NCBI RefSeq assembly: GCF_025933915.1 | Contig: NZ_JAICZA010000016.1 | Location: 1-48,121 of the forward strand | DNA length: 48,121 nucleotides | Origin: Mycobacterium sp. | GTDB lineage: Bacteria > Actinomycetota > Actinomycetes > Mycobacteriales > Mycobacteriaceae | Direction of reading: 5' to 3' | In this document: piece after piece, positions 9,772 through 20,981 of the stretch | How positions within the stretch are numbered: the first letter of the stretch is position 1 | How the letters are laid out: each line of letters opens with the position of its first letter | The notes under the pieces: model-generated | What the model saw: the letters and a program-made list of their open reading frames with translations, nothing else | Told to the model about the DNA's origin: nothing | Databases searched by the model: none | Translations under genes and position numbers: made by a program

Positions 9772-10320
9772 CTACGAGATGGTGATCGACTCGATGACGA
9801 CCGCCTCGGAGGGACGGTCGTTGCCGTCGGTGCCCGTCGTCGCGATCGCCTCAACCACCTTCTGTGACTCCGGGTCGGTCACTTCGCCGAAGATCGTGTG
9901 GCGCCGGTTCAGGTGCGGGGTCTTGTCGACCGTGATGAAGAACTGCGAGCCGTTGGTCCCCGGACCCGCGTTCGCCATCGCCAGCAGGTAGGGCTTGTCG
10001 AATTGCAGCTCGGGGTGGAATTCGTCGGCGAACTTGTACCCCGGACCGCCGCGGCCAGTCCCGGTCGGGTCGCCGCCCTGGATCATGAAGCCCCGGATCA
10101 CCCGGTGAAAGACCGCGCCATCGTAGAACGGGCCTGAGGACCCTCCCGATGCGTTCTGGGTCGAGTACTCCTTGGTGCCCTGCGCCAGGCCAACGAAGTT
10201 GGCGACGGTCTTGGGGGCGTGGTTCCCGAACAAGGCGACCTTGATGTCGCCGCGGTTGGTGTGGAGCGTGGCGGTAGCAGTCTGAAAGGGGCTGTTAGTC
10301 ACGGCACCAGAGTCTGCCAC
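9772..10320 (-). CDS. ppiA: Peptidyl-prolyl cis-trans isomerase A (cyclophilin)
   Basis: Cyclophilin-type PPIase catalysing proline isomerisation. The hallmark residues are present: [19 protein letters not shown] (the Arg/Phe/Gln active-site strand), [15 protein letters not shown] and [11 protein letters not shown]. The GTG at 10320 gives 182 residues, the length of the M. tuberculosis protein; a second GTG at 10302 would give a 176-residue form starting MTNSPFQ, and a longer open frame to 10341 has no support. No signal peptide is visible. It is divergent from cwsA, with about 170 bases between the starts. Confidence 0.94.
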   Translation of the reverse strand: MADSGAVTNSPFQTATATLHTNRGDIKVALFGNHAPKTVANFVGLAQGTKEYSTQNASGGSSGPFYDGAVFHRVIRGFMIQGGDPTGTGRGGPGYKFADEFHPELQFDKPYLLAMANAGPGTNGSQFFITVDKTPHLNRRHTIFGEVTDPESQKVVEAIATTGTDGNDRPSEAVVIESITIS

Positions 10321-10492
10321 TACCCGCGGGCGTGCCCGCACGCGGTGTCACCCAATTCGGGCCGCTGCCCAAAACCCGGCGCAGGCACACCGCGGCCGCC
10401 GACGTCCCTATGCTGGCAGTCTGTTCAGATATCGGACTAGCCGTGGCCTCGTTTTCACGGAAAGCTTTACCAGCGGGATAGAAGGGCGGCAG

Positions 10493-10927
10493 ATGAGTGC
10501 GAAGACGGAATCCCGGCTGACTCCGCGGCAGCGGCTGGCCCGAGGCCTGACCTATTCGGCACAGGGACCGGTGGACGTCACTCGGGGAGTGGTCGGCCTC
10601 AGTGTTCAGTCCGCGCAGTCGACCGCATCGCAGCTGCGCCGGAGGTATTCGGAGGGGCGGCTGGCGCGGGACATCGCGGCGGCCCAAGAAGCCCTCGCCC
10701 AGGAGCTGGCCGCCGCGCAGGAAGTGGTCACCAGCCTGCCCCAAGCGCTGCAGGATGCGCGGCGCGCACAGCGTCGCGGCAAGCGCCCGTGGGTGATTGC
10801 GGGAGTAGCCGTGGCGGTCCTCGCCGGCGGCGCCGCGGCGTTCAGCATCGCCCGGCGCTCAGTGCGGGCGAAACCTCAAGAGCCACAGTCACGGCCGCCC
10901 AGTGTGGATGTTCAGCAGCGTCCCTGA
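10493..10927 (+). CDS. cwsA: Cell wall synthesis protein CwsA
   Basis: A 144-residue mycobacterial protein that interacts with CrgA and Wag31 and influences polar growth and cell shape. It has a basic N-terminal part (SRLTPRQRLARGLTY), a long alanine-rich helical region (RDIAAAQEALAQELAAAQEVV), one membrane helix at about residues 99-120 (WVIAGVAVAVLAGGAAAF) and a short polar tail. Length matches the M. tuberculosis protein (145). Its partner crgA lies 1.3 kb upstream on the same strand. It ends 2 bases before the convergent P450 gene, so the P450/TetR segment begins directly at its 3' end. Confidence 0.93.
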   Translation: MSAKTESRLTPRQRLARGLTYSAQGPVDVTRGVVGLSVQSAQSTASQLRRRYSEGRLARDIAAAQEALAQELAAAQEVVTSLPQALQDARRAQRRGKRPWVIAGVAVAVLAGGAAAFSIARRSVRAKPQEPQSRPPSVDVQQRP

Positions 10928-10929
10928 GC

Positions 10930-12144
10930 TCACTGCACGGTGAGGCGCAGTCGTTCGCGGCGCCGCACCAGAATGCTCGGCAGCCAATCTCCGACCTCGG
11001 CCGCGCCGATCCAGGTGGTGCGCTCGAGCAGCATCCGTAACACGATGTGGGCTTCCAAACGTGCCAGTGCAGCCCCCACGCAGAAGTGCACGCCCTTGCC
11101 GAAGCTCACGTGACTTTTGCCCGCGACGCGGTCGAGGCGGAAGTCGTTCGGGGCCTCAAAGTGCGCCGGGTCGCGGTTGGCCGCTCCCCACATCAACAGC
11201 AAATGTGAGTCGGCCGGCACCGCGACCCCACCGAGGGTGGTGTCGTGCCACACGTGCCGGTAATGACCCCGAAACGGCGCCTCGAAACGCAACGTCTCTT
11301 CGATGAAAGCGCCTAGTAATTCCGGCCTTTCGCGGAGCCCCTGTTGGATCGCGGGGCGATCGGTGAGGATCCACGCCGCACTACCCAACAGAGAAGCGGT
11401 CGACTCGCCGGCCGCGCTGAAGAGAGTGAGCATGATCCCCAGCGCCGGCAGTTGCTCTAGTTCACCCGAGGCGTAGCGGGCGGCCAGGTCGGCGATCAGG
11501 CCGGATTCACCGCTGGCGCTTGACTTTTCGAAATACTCCATGACATACCCCGATAGTTCCATCGCCGCCATCCCGGCTTGCTCGAGACGCTCGGGAGTCA
11601 CGATCCCGTCAAGCAGTGTGGTGGTGGCGTAGCCGAGCCGGATGAGGTTGTCGACATCGTCATCGGGGAGACCCAGGAGCTTGCAGACCACCATCATCGG
11701 CAGCCGATTGGCGATGCTGCTCATCCATTCGATCTGACCGTCGCGCAGGTTCTGCGCCCACAAGTCGTCGGCGGTCTGGGCGGCAAACTCTTCGATGATC
11801 CGGATCCGCCTGGCCGACAGGTGTGGCAACAGAATCTTGCGGTGCATCGCGTGCACGGGGTCATCCGCCGTGGCCAATACGTGCATCGGGGATCCCGGCT
11901 GGCCCATATCGAACGGCGTGACAGTGCCGTCCTCGTGAAAGACCATGGTCGCCGTGAGGTTCGACGAAAAATCCTCGACCCGATCGACGGCCTCTTGCAC
12001 TGCGTCCCAACCACACACGGCGTAGAAGGCGGAGTCACCGATACGGTGCACCGGCGCCTCGGCCCGCATCCGGTCATACAGCGGGTAGGGATCTTGGATC
12101 GCCGCGCTACCGAAGAACCGGGTCGCACTGTCCAAGACCGTCAT
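10930..12144 (-). CDS. cyp144: Cytochrome P450, CYP144-like
   Basis: Heme monooxygenase of 404 residues. The heme-thiolate loop SFGKGVHFCVGAALARLE supplies Cys355, the K-helix ExxR is in FIEETLR, and the I-helix oxygen-binding region reads FSAAGESTASLLGS. Whole stretches (QDPYPLYDRMRA, FSSNLTATM, FIEETLRFEAPFRGHYRHV, ADSHLLLMWGAANRDPA) match my memory of M. tuberculosis CYP144A1 (Rv1777). The chosen ATG aligns with Met31 of that protein, the start of its described shorter form. In-frame alternatives are a GTG about 8 codons upstream and an ATG at 12291 that would add 49 residues; no clear ribosome-binding site decides between them. The natural substrate of CYP144 is unknown. It faces away from a TetR regulator. 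Confidence 0.9.
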   Translation of the reverse strand: MTVLDSATRFFGSAAIQDPYPLYDRMRAEAPVHRIGDSAFYAVCGWDAVQEAVDRVEDFSSNLTATMVFHEDGTVTPFDMGQPGSPMHVLATADDPVHAMHRKILLPHLSARRIRIIEEFAAQTADDLWAQNLRDGQIEWMSSIANRLPMMVVCKLLGLPDDDVDNLIRLGYATTTLLDGIVTPERLEQAGMAAMELSGYVMEYFEKSSASGESGLIADLAARYASGELEQLPALGIMLTLFSAAGESTASLLGSAAWILTDRPAIQQGLRERPELLGAFIEETLRFEAPFRGHYRHVWHDTTLGGVAVPADSHLLLMWGAANRDPAHFEAPNDFRLDRVAGKSHVSFGKGVHFCVGAALARLEAHIVLRMLLERTTWIGAAEVGDWLPSILVRRRERLRLTVQ

Positions 12145-12291
12145 GTGTTCAGGCTCGATGCAACCCACCGCGAGGTCAATGGATCGCGGGAAACTTGAGG
12201 AGCTCTCGCGGCCGACGACGAGGGTGGATGGCCGCGTCGACCGCTCACCAGCAGCACGTTCGTCTGAGAGAGACTGTCTGTAATTTCTCAT

Positions 12292-12321
12292 GCTGCGAGA
12301 GGTATTTCGGTATCCCGCAGC
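12292..12321. promoter_or_regulatory. Inverted repeat in the P450/TetR divergent promoter
   Basis: GCTGCG (12292-12297) and its complement CGCAGC (12316-12321) flank an 18-base centre containing GGTATTTCGGTATCC, with two GGTAT half-units. The element lies 19 bases upstream of the tetR start, where a TetR protein would be expected to bind and repress both genes. It was found by eye only, so it could be chance. Confidence 0.3.
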
Positions 12322-12339
12322 GTAGGGGAGCATGGATGA

Positions 12340-12894
12340 ATGCCGCGTGATGACTGGTTGGTGGGCCGCGATCGCGGTAGCGAAGCCGCCGAGCGGATCT
12401 ACGCCGCGGCGGCCGACCTCATCGCTCGCCGGGGATACGAAGGGTTCACGATCGAGGCCTTGGCCGACCGGGTTCACTGCTCGCCCGCGACGATCTACCG
12501 ACACGCCGGCGGCAAGGCGACCATCCGCGACGCCGTCGTCGGTATTCACGCGGCTCGCATCGTCGACACCACACGGGAAGCCATCAAGGACCTTCGCGGG
12601 CCGGATCGGGTCGTGGCCGCCACGATCATCGCCTTACAACGCCTGCGGTCTGATCCACTGGCCCAGCTCATGCGGTCGATCCACGCGGCTCCGGTCAGCG
12701 ACTGGGTGATCAGCTCGCCCACCGTGACTAGCTTGGCCGCCGAAATGCTGGGGTCCGACAGCGATGATCCGCTGGCCGCTCAGTGGCTGATTCGCGTCTT
12801 CCTGTCGCTGTGGAGTTGGCCGCTCAAAGACCCGGCCGCGGAACGCGCTTTGGTGGAGCGCTTCCTCGGGTCGTCCAGTACCTCGAGGGATTAG
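12340..12894 (+). CDS. TetR-family transcriptional regulator (Rv1776c-like)
   Basis: A 184-residue repressor-type protein. The N-terminal TetR helix-turn-helix covers about residues 15-62 (ERIYAAAADLIARRGYEGF, then TIEALADRVHCSPATIYRHA), followed by a helical ligand-binding domain without recognisable specificity. The ATG at 12340 follows AGGGGAG at about 8 bases. It is transcribed away from the P450 gene across a gap of about 195 bases. In M. tuberculosis the same divergent arrangement exists as Rv1776c-Rv1777, so it most likely controls the P450. It converges on tRNA-Ala, which ends 25 bases downstream. Confidence 0.9.
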   Translation: MPRDDWLVGRDRGSEAAERIYAAAADLIARRGYEGFTIEALADRVHCSPATIYRHAGGKATIRDAVVGIHAARIVDTTREAIKDLRGPDRVVAATIIALQRLRSDPLAQLMRSIHAAPVSDWVISSPTVTSLAAEMLGSDSDDPLAAQWLIRVFLSLWSWPLKDPAAERALVERFLGSSSTSRD

Positions 12895-12918
12895 GCAGTG
12901 CAAAAAAGGCCGGAAGTG

Positions 12919-12991
12919 TGGAGCCTAGGGGAATCGAACCCCTGACACCCGCCTTGCAAAGGCGGTGCTCTACCAACTGAGCTAAGGCCCC
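12919..12991 (-). tRNA. alaT: tRNA-Ala (anticodon UGC)
   Basis: A 73-base cloverleaf on the minus strand. Acceptor stem GGGGCCT pairs with AGGCTCC and includes the G3-U70 wobble that identifies alanine tRNAs. The D-arm AGCTCAGTTGGTAGAGC, anticodon loop with TGC and T-arm GGTTCGATTCC are intact; the CCA end is not encoded beyond the discriminator A. A CTTTTTTG-like run (T-run at 12902-12907 on the complement) follows. Confidence 0.97.
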
Positions 12992-13139
12992 TCATCGTGA
13001 CTGGGTGGTTGACCGGAGCCATCCACAGCCACGTGCCAGACCTCGACTCCACGTCGTGACCACGCCACCGCGGCCAATACGACGATCAGTCCCAGTGGTA
13101 GCGCGAGTCGTACGCAACGTCTTGACGGGCACATGGTTG

Positions 13140-13213
13140 TGGGCCTAGGAGGACTCGAACCTCCGACCTCTTCGTTATCAGCGAAGCGCTCTAACCGCCT
13201 GAGCTATAGGCCC
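13140..13213 (-). tRNA. ileT: tRNA-Ile (anticodon GAU)
   Basis: A 74-base cloverleaf on the minus strand. Acceptor stem GGGCCTA pairs with TAGGCCC, D-arm AGCTCAGGCGGTTAGAGC, anticodon loop CTGATAA with GAT, and T-arm GGTTCGAGTCC. It is transcribed first, 148 bases before tRNA-Ala on the same strand. The Ile-Ala pair stands alone here and not inside an rRNA operon, as is usual for mycobacteria at this locus. Confidence 0.97.
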
Positions 13214-13283
13214 GTACTCGCGTACGGCCGAGCGACGAGATTACCGCAATAGCCGCCCGACTCCCAAAAGCGCAGCACCCACG

Positions 13284-14168
13284 CTAGTCGCGATCCGCCA
13301 GCGTCACCTCGATGCCGCCGATCAGATCGGTGGTCAGGTTGTAGACGAACGCGGCGATGGTCGCCATCGCGGTCAGCAGCACAATGTTGACCAGGCCGAC
13401 CAGGACGGCGCCGCCGAAAATCGTGCCGCTGGACACCAGTTCGCCGCTGCTGCCGCTGGTGTTGTTCAGCAGGTCACCGACGTTGCTGTTCAACTTCGAC
13501 CACACGCCCATGCCGCCGAGCACGAGGTAGAGGAACGCGACCGCGATCATCCACACGAAGAACAACGCCACCGAAAGCAGCAGCGACACCTTCAGCGTGC
13601 TCCACGGATCAACCCGGCGGATCTGCATGCTGGCACGAACCGGGCCTCGCGTTCGCCGTGAGACCTGCACGCGGTCGCGGTTTTCCCGGCCCTCCCGGCT
13701 TTCCGCGGTCGCCGGACGGCCGGCTCCCGATGAGCTCTCCGAGGGCCGCTCGGGTGCGGGCTTGCGGTGCGGGCCGCGGGGCACCGGGCCGGACAGATCC
13801 GGCAATTCGCTGGCATAGGCCTCAGCGGGGGATCCCTCGCCGCGGGCCGGCGCGGCGTCCGCGTCTTTCGAATGCGCCGTGGCGCCGGCTCCCGGCGCCG
13901 CGGTGCCGGAGATGAAGCGGTTCAGCCGGGCCTCAACCCCGCTGGCCTGGCCCGATGGCCGCTTTTCGGTGGGCGGCTCGTTCTGGCGAGGCGGCGGCTG
14001 CGGGGGCCGGACCCCGCCGCGCTGCCAGGGCGGTCCGTCCCCGGCCTCCTGGGCATGGCCACCCGGTGCGGGAGGCGCCGCGCGGCGCACACCGGCACGC
14101 TCGGCCGAACCATCCCCGTTGGGGACGTCCCCCTTTTTGGGGGCGCCCGGCTCGTTCGGTGAAGTCAC
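13284..14168 (-). CDS. DUF3566 transmembrane protein (Rv0007-like)
   Basis: A 294-residue protein with a long disordered N-terminal half rich in Pro, Ala, Arg, Gly and Glu (to about residue 175), followed by a DUF3566 domain with two membrane helices (about 190-215, [19 protein letters not shown], and about 245-278, [20 protein letters not shown]). The GTG start at 14168 is preceded by AAGGAG at good spacing. It lies immediately downstream of gyrA on the same strand, as in M. tuberculosis. DUF3566 proteins are actinobacterial membrane proteins without a proven function. Confidence 0.9.
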   Translation of the reverse strand: MTSPNEPGAPKKGDVPNGDGSAERAGVRRAAPPAPGGHAQEAGDGPPWQRGGVRPPQPPPRQNEPPTEKRPSGQASGVEARLNRFISGTAAPGAGATAHSKDADAAPARGEGSPAEAYASELPDLSGPVPRGPHRKPAPERPSESSSGAGRPATAESREGRENRDRVQVSRRTRGPVRASMQIRRVDPWSTLKVSLLLSVALFFVWMIAVAFLYLVLGGMGVWSKLNSNVGDLLNNTSGSSGELVSSGTIFGGAVLVGLVNIVLLTAMATIAAFVYNLTTDLIGGIEVTLADRD

Positions 14169-14256
14169 CCCGACTCCTTAGGTCTCTAACCTGGCCGCGC
14201 AGCGGTGGCAGTCGCGTCATGTCTGGTCGGGCTGAGTCTAAATGCCCGATTCCTCC

Positions 14257-14277
14257 GCGGGCCGCGCCGCGGCCCGC
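14257..14277 (-). terminator. GC-only hairpin after gyrA
   Basis: GCGGGCCGC, a three-base loop and GCGGCCCGC form a perfect 9-base-pair stem in the gap between the gyrA stop and the downstream gene. It has no T-tract, so it is at best an attenuator or a U-less mycobacterial-type terminator between gyrA and the DUF3566 gene. Confidence 0.35.
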
Positions 14278-14312
14278 ATCGTCATCGGGCCGAGTCTAGT
14301 GGCTCGGTACAA

Positions 14313-17300
14313 CTAGCTGTCCGACTCCGCAGCACCCTCGGTTTCCTCGGCTGCTTCGTCTGCGCTTTCCTCGGCGTTGCGGGCAATGGCCAGCAGCGTG
14401 TTTTCTTCACCCAGGTTCATCAGCCGCACGCCCTTGGTCTGCCGCCCCGCCTTACGGACCTGGCGCGCCGCGGTGCGGATCACGCCGCCGCCGGAGGTGA
14501 TCGCATACAACTCGCTGTTGTCGTCGACAATCAGCGCACCGACCAGCCTGCCGCGCCGACGGTCGTACTGGACGGTCAGGACGCCCTTACCGCCGCGGCC
14601 CTGCACCGGGTACTCCTCGATCGCGGTGCGTTTGGCATAGCCACCTGCCGTGGCCACCAGCAGGAAGGTGCCTTCCTGGATCACGTTCAGCGACAGCAGC
14701 CGATCGTCCTCGTTGAACCGCATGCCCTGCACGCCGGACGTGGCGCGTCCCATCGGTCGCAGCGCCTCGTCGGTCGCCGAGAACCTGATGGATTGCCCGT
14801 TGGCCGAGACCAGGAGCAGGTCCTCCTCGGCCGAGCACAGCACCGCCCCGACGAGCTCATCGTTGTCTCGCAGGTTGATCGCCACGATTCCACCCGAGCG
14901 GTTGGAGTCGAAGTCGGTCAGCTTGGACTTTTTGACCAGCCCGTTTTTGGTGGCCAGCACCAGGTACGGCGCATCCTCGTAACCGCGGATCTGGATGACC
15001 TGCGCGATGCGTTCCTCGGGTTGGAAGGCCAGCAGGTTGGCGACATGCTGACCGCGCGCGGTGCGCGAGGCCTCCGGTAGGTCGTAGGCCTTGGCCCGGT
15101 ACACCCGGCCCTGGGTGGTGAAGAACAGGATCCAGTCATGGGTCGAGCACACGAAGAAGTGCGCGACGATGTCGTCCTGTTTGAGGCCTGCTCCCTGCAC
15201 ACCCTTACCGCCGCGCTTCTGACTGCGGTAGAGGTCGGACTTGGTCCGCTTTGCATAGCCGGTCTCGGTGATGGTGACGACGACCTCTTCGCGGGCGATC
15301 AGGTCCTCGTCCGCGACATCGCCGTCGGCGGGAATGATCCGCGTGCGCCTGTCGTCGCCGTACTTCTCGACGAGTTCGGCGAGTTCGTCGTGCACGATGG
15401 CGCGCTGCCGCTCGGGCTTTGCCAGGATGTCCTCGAGGTCGGCGATCTCGGCCTCGATCTTGGCCAGATCGTCGACGATGCGCTGGCGCTCCAGCGCGGC
15501 CAGCCGGCGCAGCTGCATATCCAGGATGGCTTGGGCCTGGATGTCGTCGATGTCCAGCAGCTCTATCAGGCCGGCCCGGGCGATGTCGACAGTCTGTGAC
15601 GCCCGGATCAACGCGATGACCTCGTCGAGCGCGTCGAGCGCCTTGACCAGGCCGCGCAAGATATGGGCCCGCTCGTTGGCCTTGCGCAACCGGTAGGTGG
15701 TACGCCGCACGATGACGTCCAACTGATGCACCACGTAGTAGCGGATCAGCTGGTCGAGACGCAGCGTGCGGGGGACACCGTCGACGATCGAGAGCATGTT
15801 CGCACCGAAGCTGGCCTGCAGTTGGGTGTGCTTATAGAGGTTGTTCAGCACCACCTTCGCGACCGCGTCGCGCTTGATCTCCACGGCGATGCGCAAGCCA
15901 ACCCGGTCACTGCTCTGGTCCTCGATGTTGGAGATGCCGGCCAGCTTGCCGTCACGAACCTGCTCGGCGATCGAGGTGATGAAGTTGTCGTGGTTGACCT
16001 GATAGGGCAGCTCGGTGATGACCAGCAGGGTGCGGCCCCGCGAGTCTTCTTCGATCTCCACGACACCGCGCATCCGGATCGAGCCGCGGCCGGTGGTGTA
16101 GGCGTCGTGGATGCCTTGCGATCCGACGATCAGGCCATAGGTGGGGAAGTCCGGTCCCTTGACCCGCTCGCAGACCGCGGCCAGCGTGGCCTCTTCATCG
16201 GCGTCGTGATTCTCCAGGCACCAGAACACCGCCTCAGCCAGCTCGCGCAGGTTGTGCGGCGGCATATTGGTGGCCATGCCGACCGCGATACCGCCCGAGC
16301 CGTTGGCCAGCAGGTTGGGGAACCGGCTGGGAAGAACCGTCGGCTCTTGCACCCGCCCGTCATAGTTTGGGATGAAATCGACTGTCTCCTCGTCGATTTC
16401 GCGTAGCATCTCCATCGCCAGGGGCGTCAGCCGCGCCTCTGTGTTGTGGCTGACGAAGCCATTGGTGAGGAAGGCGTGGTCGTCGGTGTCGACCCGCAGG
16501 CTGTAGACCGGTTGGACGCCGGCGTCGCCGACACCGGCGACCTTGGCGTAATAGAAGCGTCCGTCGGTGAGGTCCGTTGCGATAGCCCGAACATCGGGAT
16601 CGGCGATGTGCGAGAGGATCTCCGCGCCGCGAGTACGCCAGCGCTCGATGCGGTCGACGTTATGGCGATTGAGCCAGTCCTTGTCGACCCAACGGCTGCC
16701 GCAATGGTTGCGAATAAACCGCCCCAGCCCTGGAACGTGATCGCCATCCATGCCAGCGCACGGCGGCATGGTCGACAGGATGTCGACCAGCTTCCCCTGC
16801 TTGACGCCCCCGAAGCCGACCCGGCTTGCGAACAGTTCGGCTTGCGCGCGGTTGGTGATGACGACCTTGTACTCGCCGACGGCGCGGCGGTAGCGGCGGC
16901 AGACAATACCGAACTCCAGCAGCATTTGCTGCACGTCTTTGGCCAGTCGCTCGCTAATTGTATTGTAGGAGATCTGAATTGTGTTGCGTGGCAAGGCAGA
17001 GCAGGAGCCGTCGCCCTCGAACAGCGCTTGCAGGAATACGCGCTTGACCGCGGCGGGGGAGTGCCAGAGCCATTCCGGTACCAGCTTGTCCGCCGATCGC
17101 TGACCGCACAGGCCGCCGAGTCGTGTGTTCCTGAGCTCGCTGAGGTTATGGATGTCCAGTTCATGCAGCGTGGACCCTGAGGCGATTGACCGGGAAGATA
17201 CATAACGACGGCCGCCAACAACCGCGTCGTACGCGCCGACGACCATATCGAAATAGTCGCGGTCGAGGTTATTGAATCCGGCGCGCTTCGCAGATACAAA

Positions 17301-18092
17301 ACCTTCGCTGATGAAAGCGCCCAGCAACAGCGCTTCCATCACGTCATGCCACTCCGCAGGCCCGAACTCCACCGGCGGGGTTCGCTGCAAGACAACATGG
17401 TCGTCGGGTCGGATCTCTTCGATGAGCTTCCACAACAGCGTCGGCACACCGCCGACATCGACGAGACACAACAGCGGATGGTTCGCTGTGCCAGTGACTT
17501 CGTAACCTTCTGCGGTGCGCACGGTGTAGGTCTGGTGGTCGCCCGAATGAAACAGGTGATCGGCGACGACGGGGTCCCCGTGCCGATCGAGAACTTTCAA
17601 CTCGACCTCGTTGTCCGTATCCGGCGTTGCACCCGGAACGACATCGCCGATCCGCACGGATTGTCCGAACGGCAACCGCACCAAGGCATCCCCGGTGAGG
17701 CAGTACCTCATCGCGGCCGGCGGATCATTACCCGGCGAACCGAAGTTGCCCTGACCATCGACCAGCGGGTAGCGCAGCGACCACGGCTGGGCCATCCGCA
17801 CCAGGGTGTCGTAGATCGATGAGTCGCCGTGCGGGTGATAGTTGCCCATCGTCTCGGCGACCGAACGCGCCGACTTCGCGTGGCCGCGGTCGGGCCGGAA
17901 GCCGGAGTCGAACATCGCGTACAGCACCCGGCGGTGCACCGGCTTGAGGCCATCGCGCACCTCCGGAAGGGCGCGCCCGACGATCACGCTCATCGCGTAG
18001 TCGATGTAGCTGCGCTGCATCTCCTGCTGGATGTCGACCGGTTCGACCCGGTCGCCGGCTTCGTCGCCCGGTGGCAGCGTGGTGTCAGTCAT
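14313..18092 (-). CDS. gyrA: DNA gyrase subunit A, interrupted by an in-frame intein
   Basis: Breakage-reunion subunit of gyrase (type II topoisomerase that introduces negative supercoils). The frame is 1259 codons; removing the 420-residue intein (residues 131-550) leaves 839, the normal mycobacterial size (838). The N-extein ends PPAAMRY, where Tyr130 is the DNA-cleaving tyrosine, and the C-extein resumes at [10 protein letters not shown]. The C-terminal DNA-wrapping domain has the GyrA-box stretch [13 protein letters not shown]. The quinolone region reads GDSSIYDT: the residue matching M. tuberculosis Ala90 (E. coli Ser83) is Ser. gyrB ends 37 bases upstream, so the two are probably cotranscribed. 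The active protein needs splicing. Confidence 0.98.
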   Translation of the reverse strand: MTDTTLPPGDEAGDRVEPVDIQQEMQRSYIDYAMSVIVGRALPEVRDGLKPVHRRVLYAMFDSGFRPDRGHAKSARSVAETMGNYHPHGDSSIYDTLVRMAQPWSLRYPLVDGQGNFGSPGNDPPAAMRYCLTGDALVRLPFGQSVRIGDVVPGATPDTDNEVELKVLDRHGDPVVADHLFHSGDHQTYTVRTAEGYEVTGTANHPLLCLVDVGGVPTLLWKLIEEIRPDDHVVLQRTPPVEFGPAEWHDVMEALLLGAFISEGFVSAKRAGFNNLDRDYFDMVVGAYDAVVGGRRYVSSRSIASGSTLHELDIHNLSELRNTRLGGLCGQRSADKLVPEWLWHSPAAVKRVFLQALFEGDGSCSALPRNTIQISYNTISERLAKDVQQMLLEFGIVCRRYRRAVGEYKVVITNRAQAELFASRVGFGGVKQGKLVDILSTMPPCAGMDGDHVPGLGRFIRNHCGSRWVDKDWLNRHNVDRIERWRTRGAEILSHIADPDVRAIATDLTDGRFYYAKVAGVGDAGVQPVYSLRVDTDDHAFLTNGFVSHNTEARLTPLAMEMLREIDEETVDFIPNYDGRVQEPTVLPSRFPNLLANGSGGIAVGMATNMPPHNLRELAEAVFWCLENHDADEEATLAAVCERVKGPDFPTYGLIVGSQGIHDAYTTGRGSIRMRGVVEIEEDSRGRTLLVITELPYQVNHDNFITSIAEQVRDGKLAGISNIEDQSSDRVGLRIAVEIKRDAVAKVVLNNLYKHTQLQASFGANMLSIVDGVPRTLRLDQLIRYYVVHQLDVIVRRTTYRLRKANERAHILRGLVKALDALDEVIALIRASQTVDIARAGLIELLDIDDIQAQAILDMQLRRLAALERQRIVDDLAKIEAEIADLEDILAKPERQRAIVHDELAELVEKYGDDRRTRIIPADGDVADEDLIAREEVVVTITETGYAKRTKSDLYRSQKRGGKGVQGAGLKQDDIVAHFFVCSTHDWILFFTTQGRVYRAKAYDLPEASRTARGQHVANLLAFQPEERIAQVIQIRGYEDAPYLVLATKNGLVKKSKLTDFDSNRSGGIVAINLRDNDELVGAVLCSAEEDLLLVSANGQSIRFSATDEALRPMGRATSGVQGMRFNEDDRLLSLNVIQEGTFLLVATAGGYAKRTAIEEYPVQGRGGKGVLTVQYDRRRGRLVGALIVDDNSELYAITSGGGVIRTAARQVRKAGRQTKGVRLMNLGEENTLLAIARNAEESADEAAEETEGAAESDS
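16443..17702 (-). mobile_element. GyrA intein with LAGLIDADG homing endonuclease
   Basis: A 420-residue protein-splicing element within gyrA codons 131-550. It starts with Cys1 (CLTGDALV), has the block B motif GTANHPLL with the T-x-x-H signature, and ends VSHN with His419 and Asn420, followed by extein Thr, so all residues for standard class 1 splicing are present. Between the splicing halves lie two LAGLIDADG-type motifs, [11 protein letters not shown] (about 125-135) and [11 protein letters not shown] (about 223-233), both with acidic residues that could bind metal, so the endonuclease may be active. Base composition is less GC-rich than the host gene: the row 16921-16980 has 27 G+C in 60 bases. 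Size and position match the 420-residue M. leprae and M. kansasii GyrA inteins. Confidence 0.96.
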
Positions 18093-18129
18093 CTGTTCCT
18101 CTGATCGCTAGAACTGGCCATCTTGACGT

Positions 18130-20187
<2,058 letters not shown>

Positions 20188-20373
20188 TCATGCGGGCGGT
20201 TCCAATCACCGCGACAGTCGCATACAGCCAGTCTAACGTCATCAGCCGTCCGCACCGATTTTCTGGGGGCGTTTCTACCCAGCTAACCGCGCCGTGCGGG
20301 CGATTTCTTTATTCTTGCCGCGTCCCGACGTGCATTAAGGGTGTCTACGTGATCCTGGCCGATTTCAGCGGCC

Positions 20374-20382
20374 TGTGGATAA
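20374..20382 (-). promoter_or_regulatory. Perfect TTATCCACA DnaA box upstream of gyrB
   Basis: TGTGGATAA (reverse complement TTATCCACA) lies in the 254-base gap between dciA and gyrB, about 210 bases upstream of the gyrB start. The gap otherwise should hold the gyrBA promoter. The box could link DnaA level to gyrase expression or titrate DnaA; binding has not been shown from this sequence. Confidence 0.4.
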
Positions 20383-20417
20383 CGTCTGCCTGGGGATCAT
20401 GAGACGCCGCAACCGCC

Positions 20418-20981
20418 CTACCCGTACGTGTCGCGCGGGCCCCTCCCGGCGATGTGACGCGGCCCCTTACGCCAGGACGGCGCGGACGGGCCGGTGATTT
20501 TCAATGATGTCACCACACCGTTGCCGACCGCCGCGGCGATCTTGGCCAACAACTGCGCCTGGATCATCCGCAACTGGGTGGCCCACGCTGTCGATTCGGC
20601 GGCCACGCTCAGCACGCCGTCATTGAGGGCAGTGGGGGCCGCGTGGTCGGCGATCTGGTGGCCGACCACCGACGTCCAGTTGCCCAGCACGGTGCCCTCG
20701 GCGACTTGCGCGGACCAACCCCGCTTTTTCGCCAGATCGCGAGTCAGCCTGCCCAACGGTTGTGGGTCACGAACGTCGGGGCCCGGCCCCGACCAGCTTC
20801 GCCGCCGGCCCGCCACCCGCCGGGGCATGGGCGGCACCGCCCGACCGCGGCCGGCATCTTTTCCCTGAGCCCGCGCCGCCGCCCGGGCCTCTTCGAGGGT
20901 GCGCCTGACCAAGTCGATCCCGGTCAGCTCGCTCGACGGCCCTCCGGAGTCGGGACGCGGACCTTCACCCGTGCCGGTCAT
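20418..20981 (-). CDS. dciA: DciA-type replicative helicase loader/partner (DUF721, Rv0004-like)
   Basis: A 187-residue protein with an Arg/Pro-rich N-terminal linker and a DUF721 (DciA) domain at about residues 75-165: [49 protein letters not shown]. DciA is the ancestral bacterial factor that interacts with the DnaB helicase and supports its loading where DnaC or DnaI is absent. The gene overlaps the recF stop by ATGA (20978-20981) and belongs to the dnaA-dnaN-recF cluster. The older annotation as hypothetical is outdated. Confidence 0.9.
   Translation of the reverse strand: MTGTGEGPRPDSGGPSSELTGIDLVRRTLEEARAAARAQGKDAGRGRAVPPMPRRVAGRRRSWSGPGPDVRDPQPLGRLTRDLAKKRGWSAQVAEGTVLGNWTSVVGHQIADHAAPTALNDGVLSVAAESTAWATQLRMIQAQLLAKIAAAVGNGVVTSLKITGPSAPSWRKGPRHIAGRGPRDTYG

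Noticed and set aside
12899-12910. T-run on the minus strand after tRNA-Ala as an intrinsic terminator
   Set aside because: The T-run is real, but no convincing stem precedes it, so it is mentioned only with the tRNA.
12919-13213. Part of an rRNA operon, since Ile and Ala tRNAs often sit in the 16S-23S spacer
   Set aside because: No rRNA sequence flanks the pair; in mycobacteria these two tRNA genes stand alone near gyrA.
16443-17702. Frameshift or insertion sequence breaking gyrA
   Set aside because: The insert is in frame, has intein splicing residues at both ends and no terminal inverted repeats or target duplication.
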